A stretch of 64,000 nt of DNA from JACCTU01 sp963798985 (lineage in GTDB: Bacteria > Actinomycetota > Thermoleophilia > Gaiellales > Gaiellaceae), in NCBI GenBank assembly GCA_963798985.1, contig CAWCVL010000007.1, positions 972,247 to 1,036,246 of the forward strand. Direction: 5' to 3'. This document shows positions 30,882-39,298 of this stretch, one piece after another. Numbering within the stretch: the stretch's first letter is position 1; each line of letters opens with the position of its first letter. A model generated the notes under the pieces. It was given only the letters and a program-made list of their open reading frames with translations. It had not been told where the DNA came from and searched no databases. The translations under genes and the position numbers were made by a program.

Positions 30882-30912
30882 CCGTGCCCCGGTGCCAGGC
30901 ACCAGGGCACGG
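30882..30912. repeat. REP-like palindrome next to the RAYT gene
   Basis: The sequence has outer arms CCGTGCCC and GGGCACGG that pair perfectly. Inside them are inner arms GGTGCC and GGCACC around a central A, so it can fold as one long imperfect hairpin. It starts immediately after the stop codon of the acetyltransferase gene and lies six bases from the stop of the REP-associated transposase gene, where a terminator or REP substrate is expected. Confidence 0.8.
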
Positions 30913-30917
30913 CCGTT

Positions 30918-31478
30918 TCAGACGCGAAGCTCGAGCGGCGCCTCGACGAACGCCTGAAACCGCCGACGCGCAATCAGCTGGGTTGGGTGGAAGAGGCGGA
31001 GGACGCTGTCCACGGAGAGGAAGTCCGGCGCCCACGCGGTCCCGCACGTCGCGTTGTAGCTGCTCCATTCCCACTCGCTCGGGTGGTCGCACAGTCCGGC
31101 TCGCACGGGGTTGAGGACGACGTAGCGAATCGCCCCGATCAACTGCTCGTCACTCTTGACAAGCCTGGACGAGTAACGCCTTTCGAAGACGTGGCCGGTG
31201 AAGAGGTATCGGCGGTTGTAGCGCCGTGCCCACCGCGAGTTGAGCCGGTGCATGCCGGCCGCGATGTCGGCGGCGCTTGTTCGGAAGACGAAGTGGTAGT
31301 GGTTCGTCATCAGGCAGTAGGCGTACGTCTCCCACGCCATCAGGGTCGCGACGTCTTGGTAGATGCCGAGAAGCGCCGCGCAATCCAGGTCGTCGTGCAC
31401 GATCGGCGCTCGGCGGTTTCCGCGCGCCGTGACGTGGTAGACGGTGTCCTCCGCCTGCGGACGCGGGTCGCGGCCCAT
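30918..31478 (-). CDS. REP-associated tyrosine transposase (Y1/HUH, TnpA_REP)
   Basis: Single-strand DNA endonuclease of the RAYT family, 186 residues, thought to process REP hairpins. It has the N-terminal YHVTARGNRR, the metal-binding HUH motif in MTNHYHFVF and the region YVVLNPVRAGLCDHPSEWEWSSY with the tyrosine-bearing motif, all typical. It is flanked by two related palindromes: a perfect one at 30882-30912 and a half-degenerate one at 31551-31570. This arrangement is expected for a domesticated or mobile RAYT-REP unit. The frame is intact, so it may be active. Confidence 0.9.
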   Translation of the reverse strand: MGRDPRPQAEDTVYHVTARGNRRAPIVHDDLDCAALLGIYQDVATLMAWETYAYCLMTNHYHFVFRTSAADIAAGMHRLNSRWARRYNRRYLFTGHVFERRYSSRLVKSDEQLIGAIRYVVLNPVRAGLCDHPSEWEWSSYNATCGTAWAPDFLSVDSVLRLFHPTQLIARRRFQAFVEAPLELRV

Positions 31479-31550
31479 GCGTTCACAATGACGTCAGCCG
31501 ACGGCGGCCTGCCCCCCGTACTTAGACTTCGGCACGAAGCTGACACACCT

Positions 31551-31570
31551 GGTGCCTGGCACCAGGGCAC
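31551..31570. repeat. Second REP-like palindrome upstream of the RAYT gene
   Basis: GGTGCC, one T, then GGCACC, followed by AGGGCACG, repeats the core and right arm of the palindrome at 30882-30912. The left outer arm is degenerate. It lies about 70 bases upstream of the RAYT start and just past the stop of the acyl-CoA dehydrogenase gene. Together the two copies bracket the transposase gene. Confidence 0.7.
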
Positions 31571-31581
31571 GCCTCGAACGG

Positions 31582-32751
31582 TCAGCCCTGCGCGAGCGTC
31601 TGCTCGTGCCGGCGGAGCCCGAGCACCGAGCGCGCGATCACGATCCGTTGGATCTCGCTCGTGCCCTCGTAGATCTCCGTGATCTTCGCGTCGCGGTAGT
31701 ACCGCTCGACCGGGAACTCCTTCGTGTACCCGTATCCGCCGAGGATCTGGATCGCCTCGCCGGTCTGGCGCCTCGCCATCTCGGAGGCGAAGAGCTTCGC
31801 CTTGGCGCCTTCCTCGGTGTGTGGGCGTCCCTGCTGCTTCAGCCAGGCGGCGCGGTAGACGAGCAGCCGTGCGGCGTCGATCTCCGTCGCCATGTCGGCC
31901 AGCTTGAACTGGATCGCCTGGTGCTCGCCGATCGCCTTGCCGAACGTGCGCCGCTCCTTCGCGTACTCGCGCGCGACGTCGAACGCCGCCTGCGCGATCC
32001 CCACCGCCTGCGCCGCGATCCCGATGCGTCCCCCGTCGAGCGTCGCCATCGCGACCTTGAACCCCTTGCCCTCCTCGTGCAGCAGGCGGTCGCGTCCGAC
32101 GGTCGCACCCTCGATCGCGATGTCGTTCGTGCACGACGAGTTCAGCCCGAGCTTCTCCTCGTCACGCGTGACGCGCACGTGCTCTGCGTCCAGCACGAAC
32201 GCCGACACACCTTTGGCGCCCGGCGTCTCCCGATCCGTTCGGGCGAAGAGCAGGAACGTCGACGCGTGCGCGCCGTTCGTGATCCATTGCTTCGCTCCCG
32301 TGATGCGCCAGCCGGTCCCGTCCGGCTCGGCGTGCGTGCGAAGCGCGCCCGCGTCCGAGCCCGCCTCGGGCTCGGTCAGCGCGAACGCGCCGATCCCTTC
32401 GCCGCGAGCGAGAGGCGGCACGAACCGCGCGCGCTGCTCGTCGGTCCCGAACGTGAGCAGCGGGAGCGTGCACGCGCTCGTGTGGACGGCGACCGTCACA
32501 CCGACCCCCGCGTCGGCACGCGAGAGCTCCTCGAGCACGAGGATGTAGGAGAGGAAGTCGGCACCAGCGCCCCCGTACTCCTCGGGGATGCAGACGCCCA
32601 TCAGCCCGAGCTCGGCGAGCTTCCCGTACAGCTCGCGCGGAAAGCGGTGCTCTCGGTCCCACGCAGCGGCGTTCGGCTCGATCTCGGCCTGCGCGACGTC
32701 CCGGGCGAGCGCCTGGATCTCGCGCTGGTCGTCGGTCAGCTCGAAGTGCAT
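31582..32751 (-). CDS. Acyl-CoA dehydrogenase
   Basis: FAD enzyme that makes the alpha-beta double bond of an acyl-CoA and passes electrons to ETF (etfAB are encoded at 7.4-9.2 kb). The 389-residue protein has ALTEPEAGSDAGAL and WITNGAHA in the FAD/substrate region, RRTFGKAIGEHQAIQFKLADM, and the ending YRDAKITEIYEGTSEIQR whose Glu is the usual catalytic base. The short-chain or butyryl type is most likely, but chain length cannot be read. The start is ATG 32751. The frame is intact. Confidence 0.95.
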   Translation of the reverse strand: MHFELTDDQREIQALARDVAQAEIEPNAAAWDREHRFPRELYGKLAELGLMGVCIPEEYGGAGADFLSYILVLEELSRADAGVGVTVAVHTSACTLPLLTFGTDEQRARFVPPLARGEGIGAFALTEPEAGSDAGALRTHAEPDGTGWRITGAKQWITNGAHASTFLLFARTDRETPGAKGVSAFVLDAEHVRVTRDEEKLGLNSSCTNDIAIEGATVGRDRLLHEEGKGFKVAMATLDGGRIGIAAQAVGIAQAAFDVAREYAKERRTFGKAIGEHQAIQFKLADMATEIDAARLLVYRAAWLKQQGRPHTEEGAKAKLFASEMARRQTGEAIQILGGYGYTKEFPVERYYRDAKITEIYEGTSEIQRIVIARSVLGLRRHEQTLAQG

Positions 32752-32767
32752 CGGCGGGACTATCGTA

Positions 32768-33196
32768 GTGACGGTGCGAGCCGCCGGCCTCGTCGCGCTC
32801 GCCGCCTTCGTCCTGACTGGTTGCGGAGGCGGCGATCCATCGCCTCAGAGCGTCGTCCGCGCCTGGTCCGAGGCAGTCAACTCCGACGACAACGAGGGCG
32901 CGGCGCGGCTGTTCGCCGAAGGCGCGCGCGTCGTGCAGGGCTCCTCGGTCCGGCGGCTCGAGACCGTCGACGAGGCTGAGGCGTGGAACGCCGCGCTCCC
33001 CTGCGCGGGCCGCATCCTCAGCCTCAGCGAACGGGGCGACACGGTGCGAGCGACGTTCCTGCTCGGGAACCGCAGTCGCAGCCAGTGCGACGGCCCCGGC
33101 GCACGGGCACTCGCGCTCGTCCGCGTGCGCGACGGCAAGATCGTGCTCTGGCACCAGCTCGAGTCGCCCATCGAGCAGGAAGAGGAGCCGGTCTAG
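32768..33196 (+). CDS. Lipoprotein with SnoaL/NTF2-like domain
   Basis: Small secreted lipoprotein of about 142 residues. The lipobox LAAFVLTGCGGG ends a short signal peptide. The mature part (VVRAWSEAVNSDDNEGAARLF, then VRATFLLGN and IVLWHQLES) has the pattern of an NTF2/SnoaL-like cone fold, which often binds small ligands. The start is GTG 32768 (or GTG 32774), divergent from acyl-CoA dehydrogenase by 16 bases. The stop overlaps that of the convergent HD-GYP gene. No specific function can be assigned. Confidence 0.75.
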   Translation: MTVRAAGLVALAAFVLTGCGGGDPSPQSVVRAWSEAVNSDDNEGAARLFAEGARVVQGSSVRRLETVDEAEAWNAALPCAGRILSLSERGDTVRATFLLGNRSRSQCDGPGARALALVRVRDGKIVLWHQLESPIEQEEEPV

Positions 33197-34269
33197 GCCG
33201 GAACGGCGTCGAACTCCCTGCGCACCTCGCGCAGGGACGGCTCGCAGGCGCGAAACGCGTCGACGACGTCGGGGTCGAACTGGCGTCCGGCGTGCAAGAC
33301 GATCTCGTCGTGCGCGGCCGACCAGGGAAGCGCCGCGCGATACACGCGGTCGCTCGTCATCGCATCGAGGGTGTCGGCGACCGCGAAGATCCTCGCCCCG
33401 GTCGGGATCTCCTCCCGCGCCAGGCGGTCCGGGTAGCCGTCGCCGTCCCAGCGCTCGTGGTGCGAGCGCACGATGTGCATGCCGGGGCCTTGCAGCAGGG
33501 CGACGCCGGCGAGCATCTGCTCGCCGAGGACGGTGTGGGTTTGCATCAGCGCGCGCTCCGGCTCCGTGAGGGGGGCAGGCTTCTGCAGCACTCGATCCGG
33601 GATCCCGATCTTGCCGACGTCGTGCAGCAGGAACCCATATTCGGCGGACGGATCGGTGGCGAGCTCGGTGTCCATCGTTCGGGCGAGCTCGAGGGCGTAG
33701 CGCTGCACCCGCTGCGAGTGGGCGCGGGTGCGCGTGTCCTTCGACTCGAGCGCGCTGGCGAAGGCGGCCACAGTCTCGCGGTACGCCTCCTGAACGAGCG
33801 AGCGCTGGGCGCGTTCGATCTGGAGCAGGTGGCGCAGGTCGCGCGCGTAGAGGAGCAGCTGCTCCTCCTCGCTGCCGCTCTTCATCGTCGCGCGGAACGG
33901 AACGCCGTAGAGACCGCCCGAGAGACGCTCGACAACGGCGAGCAACTCGAGTGGGCTGAAAGGCTTCGGCACGTACGCCTCTGCGCCGCCGGCGTCCGCG
34001 CCCACGCGCGTACCGCCTTCGGAGCCGGTAAGCAGGACGACGGCGATGTCCCGCGTCTCGCGGTTCGCCTTCAACTCACGGCAGAACTCGAGCCCGTCCA
34101 TGCCCGGCATGACGACGTCGAGCACGATCACGTCGGGAGGATTCGCCCGGATCAGCTCGCGCGCTTCGGCGGCTCCTGCGGCTTCGTCGACGTCGAGGTC
34201 GAAGACGTCGAACGTCGTGCGCAGGAGCGCCCTGAGACCCGCGTCGTCGTCAACGAGTAGCACCCGCAC
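33193..34269 (-). CDS. Response regulator with HD-GYP domain
   Basis: Two-domain signalling protein of 358 residues. The receiver (VRVLLVDDDAGLR with acidic pocket, VIVLDVVMPGMDG with phospho-acceptor Asp, YVPKPFSP with Lys) is followed by an HD-GYP domain with LLHDVGKIGIPD and HHERWDGDGYPD. HD-GYP domains degrade cyclic di-GMP or related dinucleotides. All metal-ligand motifs are present, so activity is likely. The start is GTG 34269, chosen because GGGAGG lies just upstream; a GTG at 34305 is the longer option. No partner kinase is adjacent. Confidence 0.93.
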   Translation of the reverse strand: MRVLLVDDDAGLRALLRTTFDVFDLDVDEAAGAAEARELIRANPPDVIVLDVVMPGMDGLEFCRELKANRETRDIAVVLLTGSEGGTRVGADAGGAEAYVPKPFSPLELLAVVERLSGGLYGVPFRATMKSGSEEEQLLLYARDLRHLLQIERAQRSLVQEAYRETVAAFASALESKDTRTRAHSQRVQRYALELARTMDTELATDPSAEYGFLLHDVGKIGIPDRVLQKPAPLTEPERALMQTHTVLGEQMLAGVALLQGPGMHIVRSHHERWDGDGYPDRLAREEIPTGARIFAVADTLDAMTSDRVYRAALPWSAAHDEIVLHAGRQFDPDVVDAFRACEPSLREVRREFDAVPA

Positions 34270-34326
34270 CCTTGAGTCCTCCCTTCCTGGGCCAGATATC
34301 GGCACCGAGCGGAGGCGGCTTGAGGA

Positions 34327-35157
34327 TCAGTAGTCGAAAAATCCGCGCTTGGTCTTCCTCCCCAGCCGGCCCTCCGCCACGTACTCCGTCAAGAGGGGGC
34401 ATGGAGCGTAGCGGTCGTCGCCGAGACCCTCCTGGAGCACGCTCATGATCGCAACGCAGGTGTCGAGGCCGATCAGGTCGGCCAGTGCGAGCGGGCCCAT
34501 CGGGTGGGCGAAACCGAGCTTCGCGATCGTGTCGATCGCCTCCGCCTCGGCCACCCCGTCGTGGAGCGCCCACACCGCTTCGTTGATGAACGGCATCAGG
34601 ATCCGATTCGAGACGAAGCCCGGGAAGTCGTTCGCCTCGGCCGGCACCTTCCCCAGCTCTTTCGCGAGCTCGACGATCGAGCCGGCGGTCTCGTCAGACG
34701 TGTCGCGGCCGCGGACGACCTCGACGAGCTTCAGCACGGGCACCGGGTTGAAGAAGTGCATGCCGATCACCTTGTCCGGTCGGTGTGTGCCGGCGGCGAG
34801 CGAGGAGATCGGGATCGAGGACGTGTTCGAGGCGAGCACGGCCTCTGGCGGCAGAGTGGCGTCGGCTCGGCGGAACACGTCGAGCTTCACGTCGGCGTCC
34901 TCGACCACTGCCTCCACCATCAGGTCGGCGGGTACGACCTCGCCGACGGCGCTGACGCGCGCGAGCACGTCATCCGGTGCGGCTCCGCCCTTCTCCGCGA
35001 GCTTCGCGAGGCTCTTGCGCATCGTCTCGAGCGCGCGCTCCGTGGCGCCGGGCTGCTCGTCGTAGAGCGAAACGCGCCGTCCCGAGCCCGCGACGACCTG
35101 AGCGATGCCGCCGCCCATCTGGCCGGCGCCCACGACGAGGACGTGTTCGAACCGCAT
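34327..35157 (-). CDS. hbd: 3-hydroxybutyryl-CoA dehydrogenase
   Basis: NAD(P)-dependent oxidation of 3-hydroxyacyl-CoA to 3-ketoacyl-CoA, the third beta-oxidation step (or its reverse). The 276-residue stand-alone enzyme has the nucleotide-binding VVGAGQMGGGIAQV, the catalytic region SNTSSIPIS and IGMHFFNPVPVLKLVEVV, and the C-terminal domain NRILMPFINEAVW and GRKTKRGFFDY. Thiolase, acyl-CoA dehydrogenase and enoyl-CoA hydratase genes in the window would supply the other beta-oxidation steps. The start is ATG 35157. Confidence 0.95.
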   Translation of the reverse strand: MRFEHVLVVGAGQMGGGIAQVVAGSGRRVSLYDEQPGATERALETMRKSLAKLAEKGGAAPDDVLARVSAVGEVVPADLMVEAVVEDADVKLDVFRRADATLPPEAVLASNTSSIPISSLAAGTHRPDKVIGMHFFNPVPVLKLVEVVRGRDTSDETAGSIVELAKELGKVPAEANDFPGFVSNRILMPFINEAVWALHDGVAEAEAIDTIAKLGFAHPMGPLALADLIGLDTCVAIMSVLQEGLGDDRYAPCPLLTEYVAEGRLGRKTKRGFFDY

Positions 35158-35196
35158 CCGGGGCGAGGCTAGCCGACGTTTGTAGGGTTGGTGCAG

Positions 35197-36564
35197 ATGA
35201 GCGAATCGCGCGACCTGCTCACCCGCACCGCCGAGCTCTCGGCGGACTTCCTCGAGTCGCTCGACGAGCGCCCGGTACTTCCAGCGGTCGACCTCGACAC
35301 GCTGCGGGCAGTGCTCACACGTCCGTTGCAGGACGAGCCCGTTGACGCTCGCGAGGTGCTCGAGCAACTCGTCGCCGATGCGGATCCCGGTATCGCGGGC
35401 ATGCCGGGCGGACGGTGGTTCGGCTTCGTGCTCGGCGGCTCGCTGCCGGCTGCGCTCGCGGCCGACTGGCTGACCTCGACGTGGGACCAGAACGCGGGCC
35501 TGTTCGCGCCTGCGCCCGCCGCCGCGATCGTCGAGGAGGTTGCGGGCGAGTGGCTGCGCGAGCTGTTCGAGCTTCCACGAGGCGTGTCGTACGCCTTCGT
35601 GACCGGCTGTCAAATGGCGCACGTCACCGCGCTCGCCGCGGCACGCGAGCACGTCCTGCACGCCCTCGGCTGGGAGCTCGCCGACCGGGGGCTCTACGGC
35701 GCACCGCCGGTGCGCGTCGTCGTGGGCGCCAAGCGTCACGCCACGATCGACAGGGCGCTTCGACTGCTGGGCATGGGCGCACCCGAGGTCATCCGAGCGG
35801 ACGACCAGGGGCGGATGGTCGTCGACGAGCTCCAGCTGGACGACCGCCCCACGATCGTCTGCGCGCAAGTGGGGGAGGTGAACACCGGTGCTTGCGACGA
35901 CGTCGAGGCGATCGCCGCGCACGCTCGCCGAACCGGCGCTTGGCTGCACGTCGATGGTGCGTTCGGGCTCTGGGCTGCGGCCTCTCCCTCGCTCCGCCAC
36001 CTCGTTCGCGGCGTCGAGCAGGCCGATTCGTGGGCGACCGACGCGCACAAGTGGCTGAACGTCCCGTACGACTCCGGCCTGGCGTTCTGCGCACACCCCG
36101 CAGCGCATCGAGCCGCGATGGGCGTCCACGCCGAGTACCTCGTGCACGACGAGGGCTCGAACCGCGATCAGTTGGACTGGAACCCCGAGTTCTCGCGCCG
36201 CGCGCGCGGGTTCCCGGTGTACGCGGCGCTGCGCTCGCTCGGACGTTCAGGCGTCGCCGAGCTCGTCGAGCGCTGCTGCGCCCACGCACGCCACGCCGCG
36301 GATGAGCTCGCGCGGCTTCCCGGCGCCAATGTCCTCAACGAGGTCGTGCTGAACCAGGTGCTGTTTCGCTTCGAGACCGACGAACAGACGCAGGACGCGC
36401 TGGACGCCGTGCAGCGGAGCGGCGAGGCGTGGCTCAGCGGCACCATCTGGGACGGTCGCCCCGCGATCCGTGTCTCAGTGTCGAACTGGCAGACGTCGGA
36501 GGCCGACGTCGAGCGCCTCGTCGAGGCGTTCCGCGCAGCCGTCGCCGAGTCGGCCTCGGTCTAG
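35197..36564 (+). CDS. PLP-dependent decarboxylase-like enzyme (group II fold)
   Basis: Protein of about 455 residues resembling pyridoxal-dependent decarboxylases (glutamate, tyrosine or aromatic amino acid type). The PLP lysine is in SWATDAHKWLNVPYDSG, the cofactor-binding Asp in GAWLHVDGAFGLWA, and the substrate pocket around FVTGCQMAHVTALAAARE. The typical SGGTEAN-like motif is altered to TGCQMAH, so substrate and even reaction type (decarboxylase, lyase or aminotransferase-like) are open. ATG 35197 is preferred over the upstream TTG 35188 and GTG 35191. It is divergent from hbd. Confidence 0.85.
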   Translation: MSESRDLLTRTAELSADFLESLDERPVLPAVDLDTLRAVLTRPLQDEPVDAREVLEQLVADADPGIAGMPGGRWFGFVLGGSLPAALAADWLTSTWDQNAGLFAPAPAAAIVEEVAGEWLRELFELPRGVSYAFVTGCQMAHVTALAAAREHVLHALGWELADRGLYGAPPVRVVVGAKRHATIDRALRLLGMGAPEVIRADDQGRMVVDELQLDDRPTIVCAQVGEVNTGACDDVEAIAAHARRTGAWLHVDGAFGLWAAASPSLRHLVRGVEQADSWATDAHKWLNVPYDSGLAFCAHPAAHRAAMGVHAEYLVHDEGSNRDQLDWNPEFSRRARGFPVYAALRSLGRSGVAELVERCCAHARHAADELARLPGANVLNEVVLNQVLFRFETDEQTQDALDAVQRSGEAWLSGTIWDGRPAIRVSVSNWQTSEADVERLVEAFRAAVAESASV

Positions 36565-36965
36565 CCGCAGGAAGCGAGGAGCCGCGAGGGGACGCCGCGA
36601 AAGAAGTTCGCGGCGCGCTGATCGCAGAGGCTGGAGCGCCATTGGCGTTCCGAGCGCTGCAGCAGGAGCGCGACGCGCTGACCCTTCCGCACCTGGAGGC
36701 CGCACGAGGCGCTGTTGGTCCCGGCGACGACGTGGATCGTCCTCGCGGGAAGGTTCCCCTTGACCCGACGGACGATCGTGAACTTGTAGAAGAACGCGTT
36801 CGGCGAGAGCCGGTACCGGCCCTGGTAAGCACCGACGAACGCGCCGTCGGAACGCGCGAGGTCGGCGCGCGGCGTTCCCGGTGCAATGCACGAGCAGGCC
36901 GAGGCGGAAGGCGCGCCGACGACCGCCAACCCAGCTACGGCCAGAGTGACGAGAAGTTTCGTCAC
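36561..36965 (-). CDS. Secreted Cys-rich small protein, TIMP/NTR-like
   Basis: Exported protein of 134 residues. A signal peptide (LLVTLAVAGLAVVGAPSASA) is followed at the predicted mature N-terminus by CSCIAPG. An N-terminal Cys-x-Cys right after cleavage, with later FYKFTIVRRVKG and two more Cys-bearing segments (SASCGLQV, RSSLCDQ), resembles netrin-like/TIMP folds. In animal TIMPs the free N-terminal Cys chelates a protease zinc. That role here is only a hypothesis. The GTG 36965 overlaps the thiolase stop, an odd translational coupling for a secreted protein. Confidence 0.65.
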   Translation of the reverse strand: MTKLLVTLAVAGLAVVGAPSASACSCIAPGTPRADLARSDGAFVGAYQGRYRLSPNAFFYKFTIVRRVKGNLPARTIHVVAGTNSASCGLQVRKGQRVALLLQRSERQWRSSLCDQRAANFFRGVPSRLLASCG

Positions 36966-38113
36966 ACCTCGAGCAGGAGCGCGTCGCCCTGGCCACCGCC
37001 GGAGCAGATCGCCGCGAGCCCGAGCCCGCCGCCGTTTCGGCGCAGGTCGTGCACCATCGTGCCGACGATGCGTGCGCCGGACGCCCCGATCGGGTGGCCG
37101 AGCGCGACCGCGCCGCCGTTGACGTTGACCTTCTCCGGGTCGGCGCCGAGCATCTTCATCGAGTTGACGACGACGGACGAAAACGCTTCGTTCAGCTCGA
37201 CGCGCTCGACGTCGTCGATCGACTTCCCGGCCTTCGCGAGCGCCTTGTCGCCGGCCCTGGCCGGCGTGCGTGCGAGGAACGCGAAGTCGTCGGCGACGTA
37301 CGCCTGCGCGACGATCGTCGCGAGGATCTCGAGCCCGCGCTTGCGTGCGAACTCCTCGCTCGTGACGATCACGCAGCCCGCGCCGTCGTTCACGCCGGGT
37401 GCATTGCCCGCGGTCGTCGTCCCCTCCGGGTCGAACACCGGCTTGAGCGCACCGAGGCGCTCGAGTGACGTGTCGCGTCGCGGGCCTTCGTCGACCTCGA
37501 AGCCGTCGACGGGCACGAGCTCGTCGGCGAAGCGGCCCGCGTCCTGCGCCGCGATAGCGCGCTCGTGCGAACGCAGTGCCCAGGCGTCCTGATCCTCGCG
37601 GGAGATCCCGAGCTCACGGGAGACGAACGACGCCTGCTCGACCATGTGCTTGTTGTCGAAGCTCGACGTCAGCCCGTCGAAAACCATGTGGTCGATCAGC
37701 TCGCCGTGGCCGAGCTTGTAGCCGAAGCGCGCCTTCTTGAGCAGGTACGGCGCGTTCGACATCGACTCCATCCCGCCGGTGACGACGACGTGGTGGTCGC
37801 CCGAGCGGATCATCGCGTCGGCGATCTGCACCGCGCGGATCGACGACGCACACACCTTGTTGATCGTGTCCGCCGGGAGCTCCTTCGGCAGGCCGGCGCC
37901 GATCGCGGCCTGCCGCGCGGGTGCCTGGCCGACACCGGCCTGGAGCACCTCGCCCATGATCACGTACTCGACCTCGTCTGGCTCGAGGCCGGCCTTCTCC
38001 AGCCCGGCCTTGATCACGTGGGCCCCGAGCTTCGGAGCCTCGTAGTCCTTGAGCGCGCCGCCGAGTTTGCCGAACGGCGTGCGGACGGCGCTGACGATCA
38101 CCGAGCGGGCCAC
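36962..38113 (-). CDS. Acetyl-CoA acetyltransferase (thiolase)
   Basis: Cleaves or forms 3-ketoacyl-CoA, the last beta-oxidation step or acetoacetyl-CoA synthesis. The 383-residue protein has the acyl-enzyme Cys in INKVCASSIRAVQ, the His of NVNGGAVALGHPIGASGAR and the second catalytic Cys in AICSGGGQGDALL. The start is GTG 38113. With hbd, acyl-CoA dehydrogenase and enoyl-CoA hydratase it completes a beta-oxidation set in this window. The downstream secreted small protein starts inside its stop codon. The frame is intact. Confidence 0.95.
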   Translation of the reverse strand: MARSVIVSAVRTPFGKLGGALKDYEAPKLGAHVIKAGLEKAGLEPDEVEYVIMGEVLQAGVGQAPARQAAIGAGLPKELPADTINKVCASSIRAVQIADAMIRSGDHHVVVTGGMESMSNAPYLLKKARFGYKLGHGELIDHMVFDGLTSSFDNKHMVEQASFVSRELGISREDQDAWALRSHERAIAAQDAGRFADELVPVDGFEVDEGPRRDTSLERLGALKPVFDPEGTTTAGNAPGVNDGAGCVIVTSEEFARKRGLEILATIVAQAYVADDFAFLARTPARAGDKALAKAGKSIDDVERVELNEAFSSVVVNSMKMLGADPEKVNVNGGAVALGHPIGASGARIVGTMVHDLRRNGGGLGLAAICSGGGQGDALLLEV

Positions 38114-38128
38114 GGAACCAGCCTAGCT

Positions 38129-39184
38129 TCAGCGGGTGAAGCTGACGCCTGGCTCGAGCCGGCCGGCGAAGGCCGCGAGCAGGCGGGCGCACTGCTCGAC
38201 GTCCGCGAGGTCGACGATCTCCGTCGGAGTGTGCATGTAGCGGAGCGGGATCGACACGAGGCCCGTCGCGACGCCGGCGCGCGAGAGGTACATCGCGTCC
38301 ATGTCGGTGGACGTCGTCCCGGCCGAGACCTCGAGGGTGTACTCGATCCCCTCGGCCTCGGCGGTCTCGGCGAGCAGCTCGAAGACCTTCGGGTTGATCG
38401 TCGAGCCGCGGGAGATCGCCGGCCCGCTGCCGAGCCCGTGCTCGCCTTCGGCCTTCGGGTCGCCGCCGGGAACGTCGGTCGAGTGGGTGACGTCGACCGC
38501 GATCGCGATCGCCGGCTCGAGCGCGAACGTCACGACACGCGCTCCGCCGAAGTCGCCGACCTCCTCCTGCACCGCGGCAACCGCCGCGACGTCGCCGGGC
38601 GCGCCGCCCGCCTCAGCGACGAGCCGGGCCGCCTCGAGCGCCACGAACGCGCCGAGCCGGTTGTCGAGCGAGCGCGAGGCGACCCGTCCGTTCGGCAGCT
38701 CGACCGGCTCGCCCGCGATCACCACGGCGTCACCGGGTCGCACGAGCCGCCGCGCCTCGTCGCCGTCCTTCGCTCCGATGTCGATGTGGAGGTCGTCGAG
38801 CGTGGTCAGCAGCGGCTCGGCGCCCTTGCGCACCTTCTGCTTCGCCCGTTCGACGACACCCGGAAGCTCGCCGTCCTTCGTCAGCACGATCACACGCTGT
38901 GCGCGCAGCACCTCCGCGCTCCAGCCGCCGACCGGCCGGAAGTAGACGTACCCCTGATCGTCGATGTGGGTGACGATCAGGCCGATCTCGTCGATGTGCC
39001 CGACGATCGCGAGCAGCGGTCCCTTCCCCGTTCCCGGCACGCGCGCGACAGACGAGCCGAGCGAGTCACCAGTCACCTCCGCGAACGCGGACGCGGCCTC
39101 GCGCCATACGGCCGTCGGCGCGCTCTCGTAGCCGGACGGCCCCGGTGCGGTGAGCAGCGAACGAAGGATGGACGGCAGCGCCAC
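38129..39184 (-). CDS. M42 family metallo-aminopeptidase (FrvX-like)
   Basis: Dinuclear-metal aminopeptidase of the M42/M28 type, 351 residues, usually a cytosolic dodecamer that trims peptides. Metal ligands are seen in AIVGHIDEIGLIV, SLDNRLGAFVALEA, the catalytic/metal pair VQEEVGDFGG, VDVTHSTDVPG and a final His in YMHTPTEIVDL. The start is GTG 39184. It is divergent from the trp operon; the region between holds the trp promoter. Endoglucanase annotations of this family are historical. Confidence 0.92.
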   Translation of the reverse strand: MALPSILRSLLTAPGPSGYESAPTAVWREAASAFAEVTGDSLGSSVARVPGTGKGPLLAIVGHIDEIGLIVTHIDDQGYVYFRPVGGWSAEVLRAQRVIVLTKDGELPGVVERAKQKVRKGAEPLLTTLDDLHIDIGAKDGDEARRLVRPGDAVVIAGEPVELPNGRVASRSLDNRLGAFVALEAARLVAEAGGAPGDVAAVAAVQEEVGDFGGARVVTFALEPAIAIAVDVTHSTDVPGGDPKAEGEHGLGSGPAISRGSTINPKVFELLAETAEAEGIEYTLEVSAGTTSTDMDAMYLSRAGVATGLVSIPLRYMHTPTEIVDLADVEQCARLLAAFAGRLEPGVSFTR

Positions 39185-39199
39185 GCCGCGAGCCTACCC

Positions 39200-39228
39200 T
39201 TGACGGATCCGAAGGCGGTCCCTACCCT
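39200..39228 (+). promoter_or_regulatory. trp operon promoter (TTGACG-17-TACCCT)
   Basis: A -35 box TTGACG (39200-39205) is separated by exactly 17 bases from a -10 box TACCCT (39223-39228). Transcription would start about seven bases on, at 39235-39236, which is the first base of the GTG of the leader peptide. The leader mRNA would thus have essentially no 5' untranslated region. The promoter lies in the gap after the divergent M42 gene start. Confidence 0.72.
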
Positions 39229-39235
39229 GCGACCA

Positions 39236-39298
39236 GTGACTCCTTCCCCGCAGAGCTGGTGGGCATGGCGCACGAGGCGGGGCGGGAGCCTGCGCTAG
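39236..39298 (+). CDS. trpL: trp leader peptide (20 residues, Trp-Trp-Ala-Trp)
   Basis: The short frame GTG to TAG encodes MTPSPQSWWAWRTRRGGSLR. The three Trp codons (39257-39259, 39260-39262 and 39266-39268) are the sensing element: ribosomes stall here when charged tRNA-Trp is scarce. It starts at the predicted transcription start, so it is probably translated from a leaderless mRNA. No Shine-Dalgarno sequence precedes it. Pairing segments for attenuation lie inside and after it. Its position before trpE makes the assignment strong. Confidence 0.88.
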   Translation: MTPSPQSWWAWRTRRGGSLR

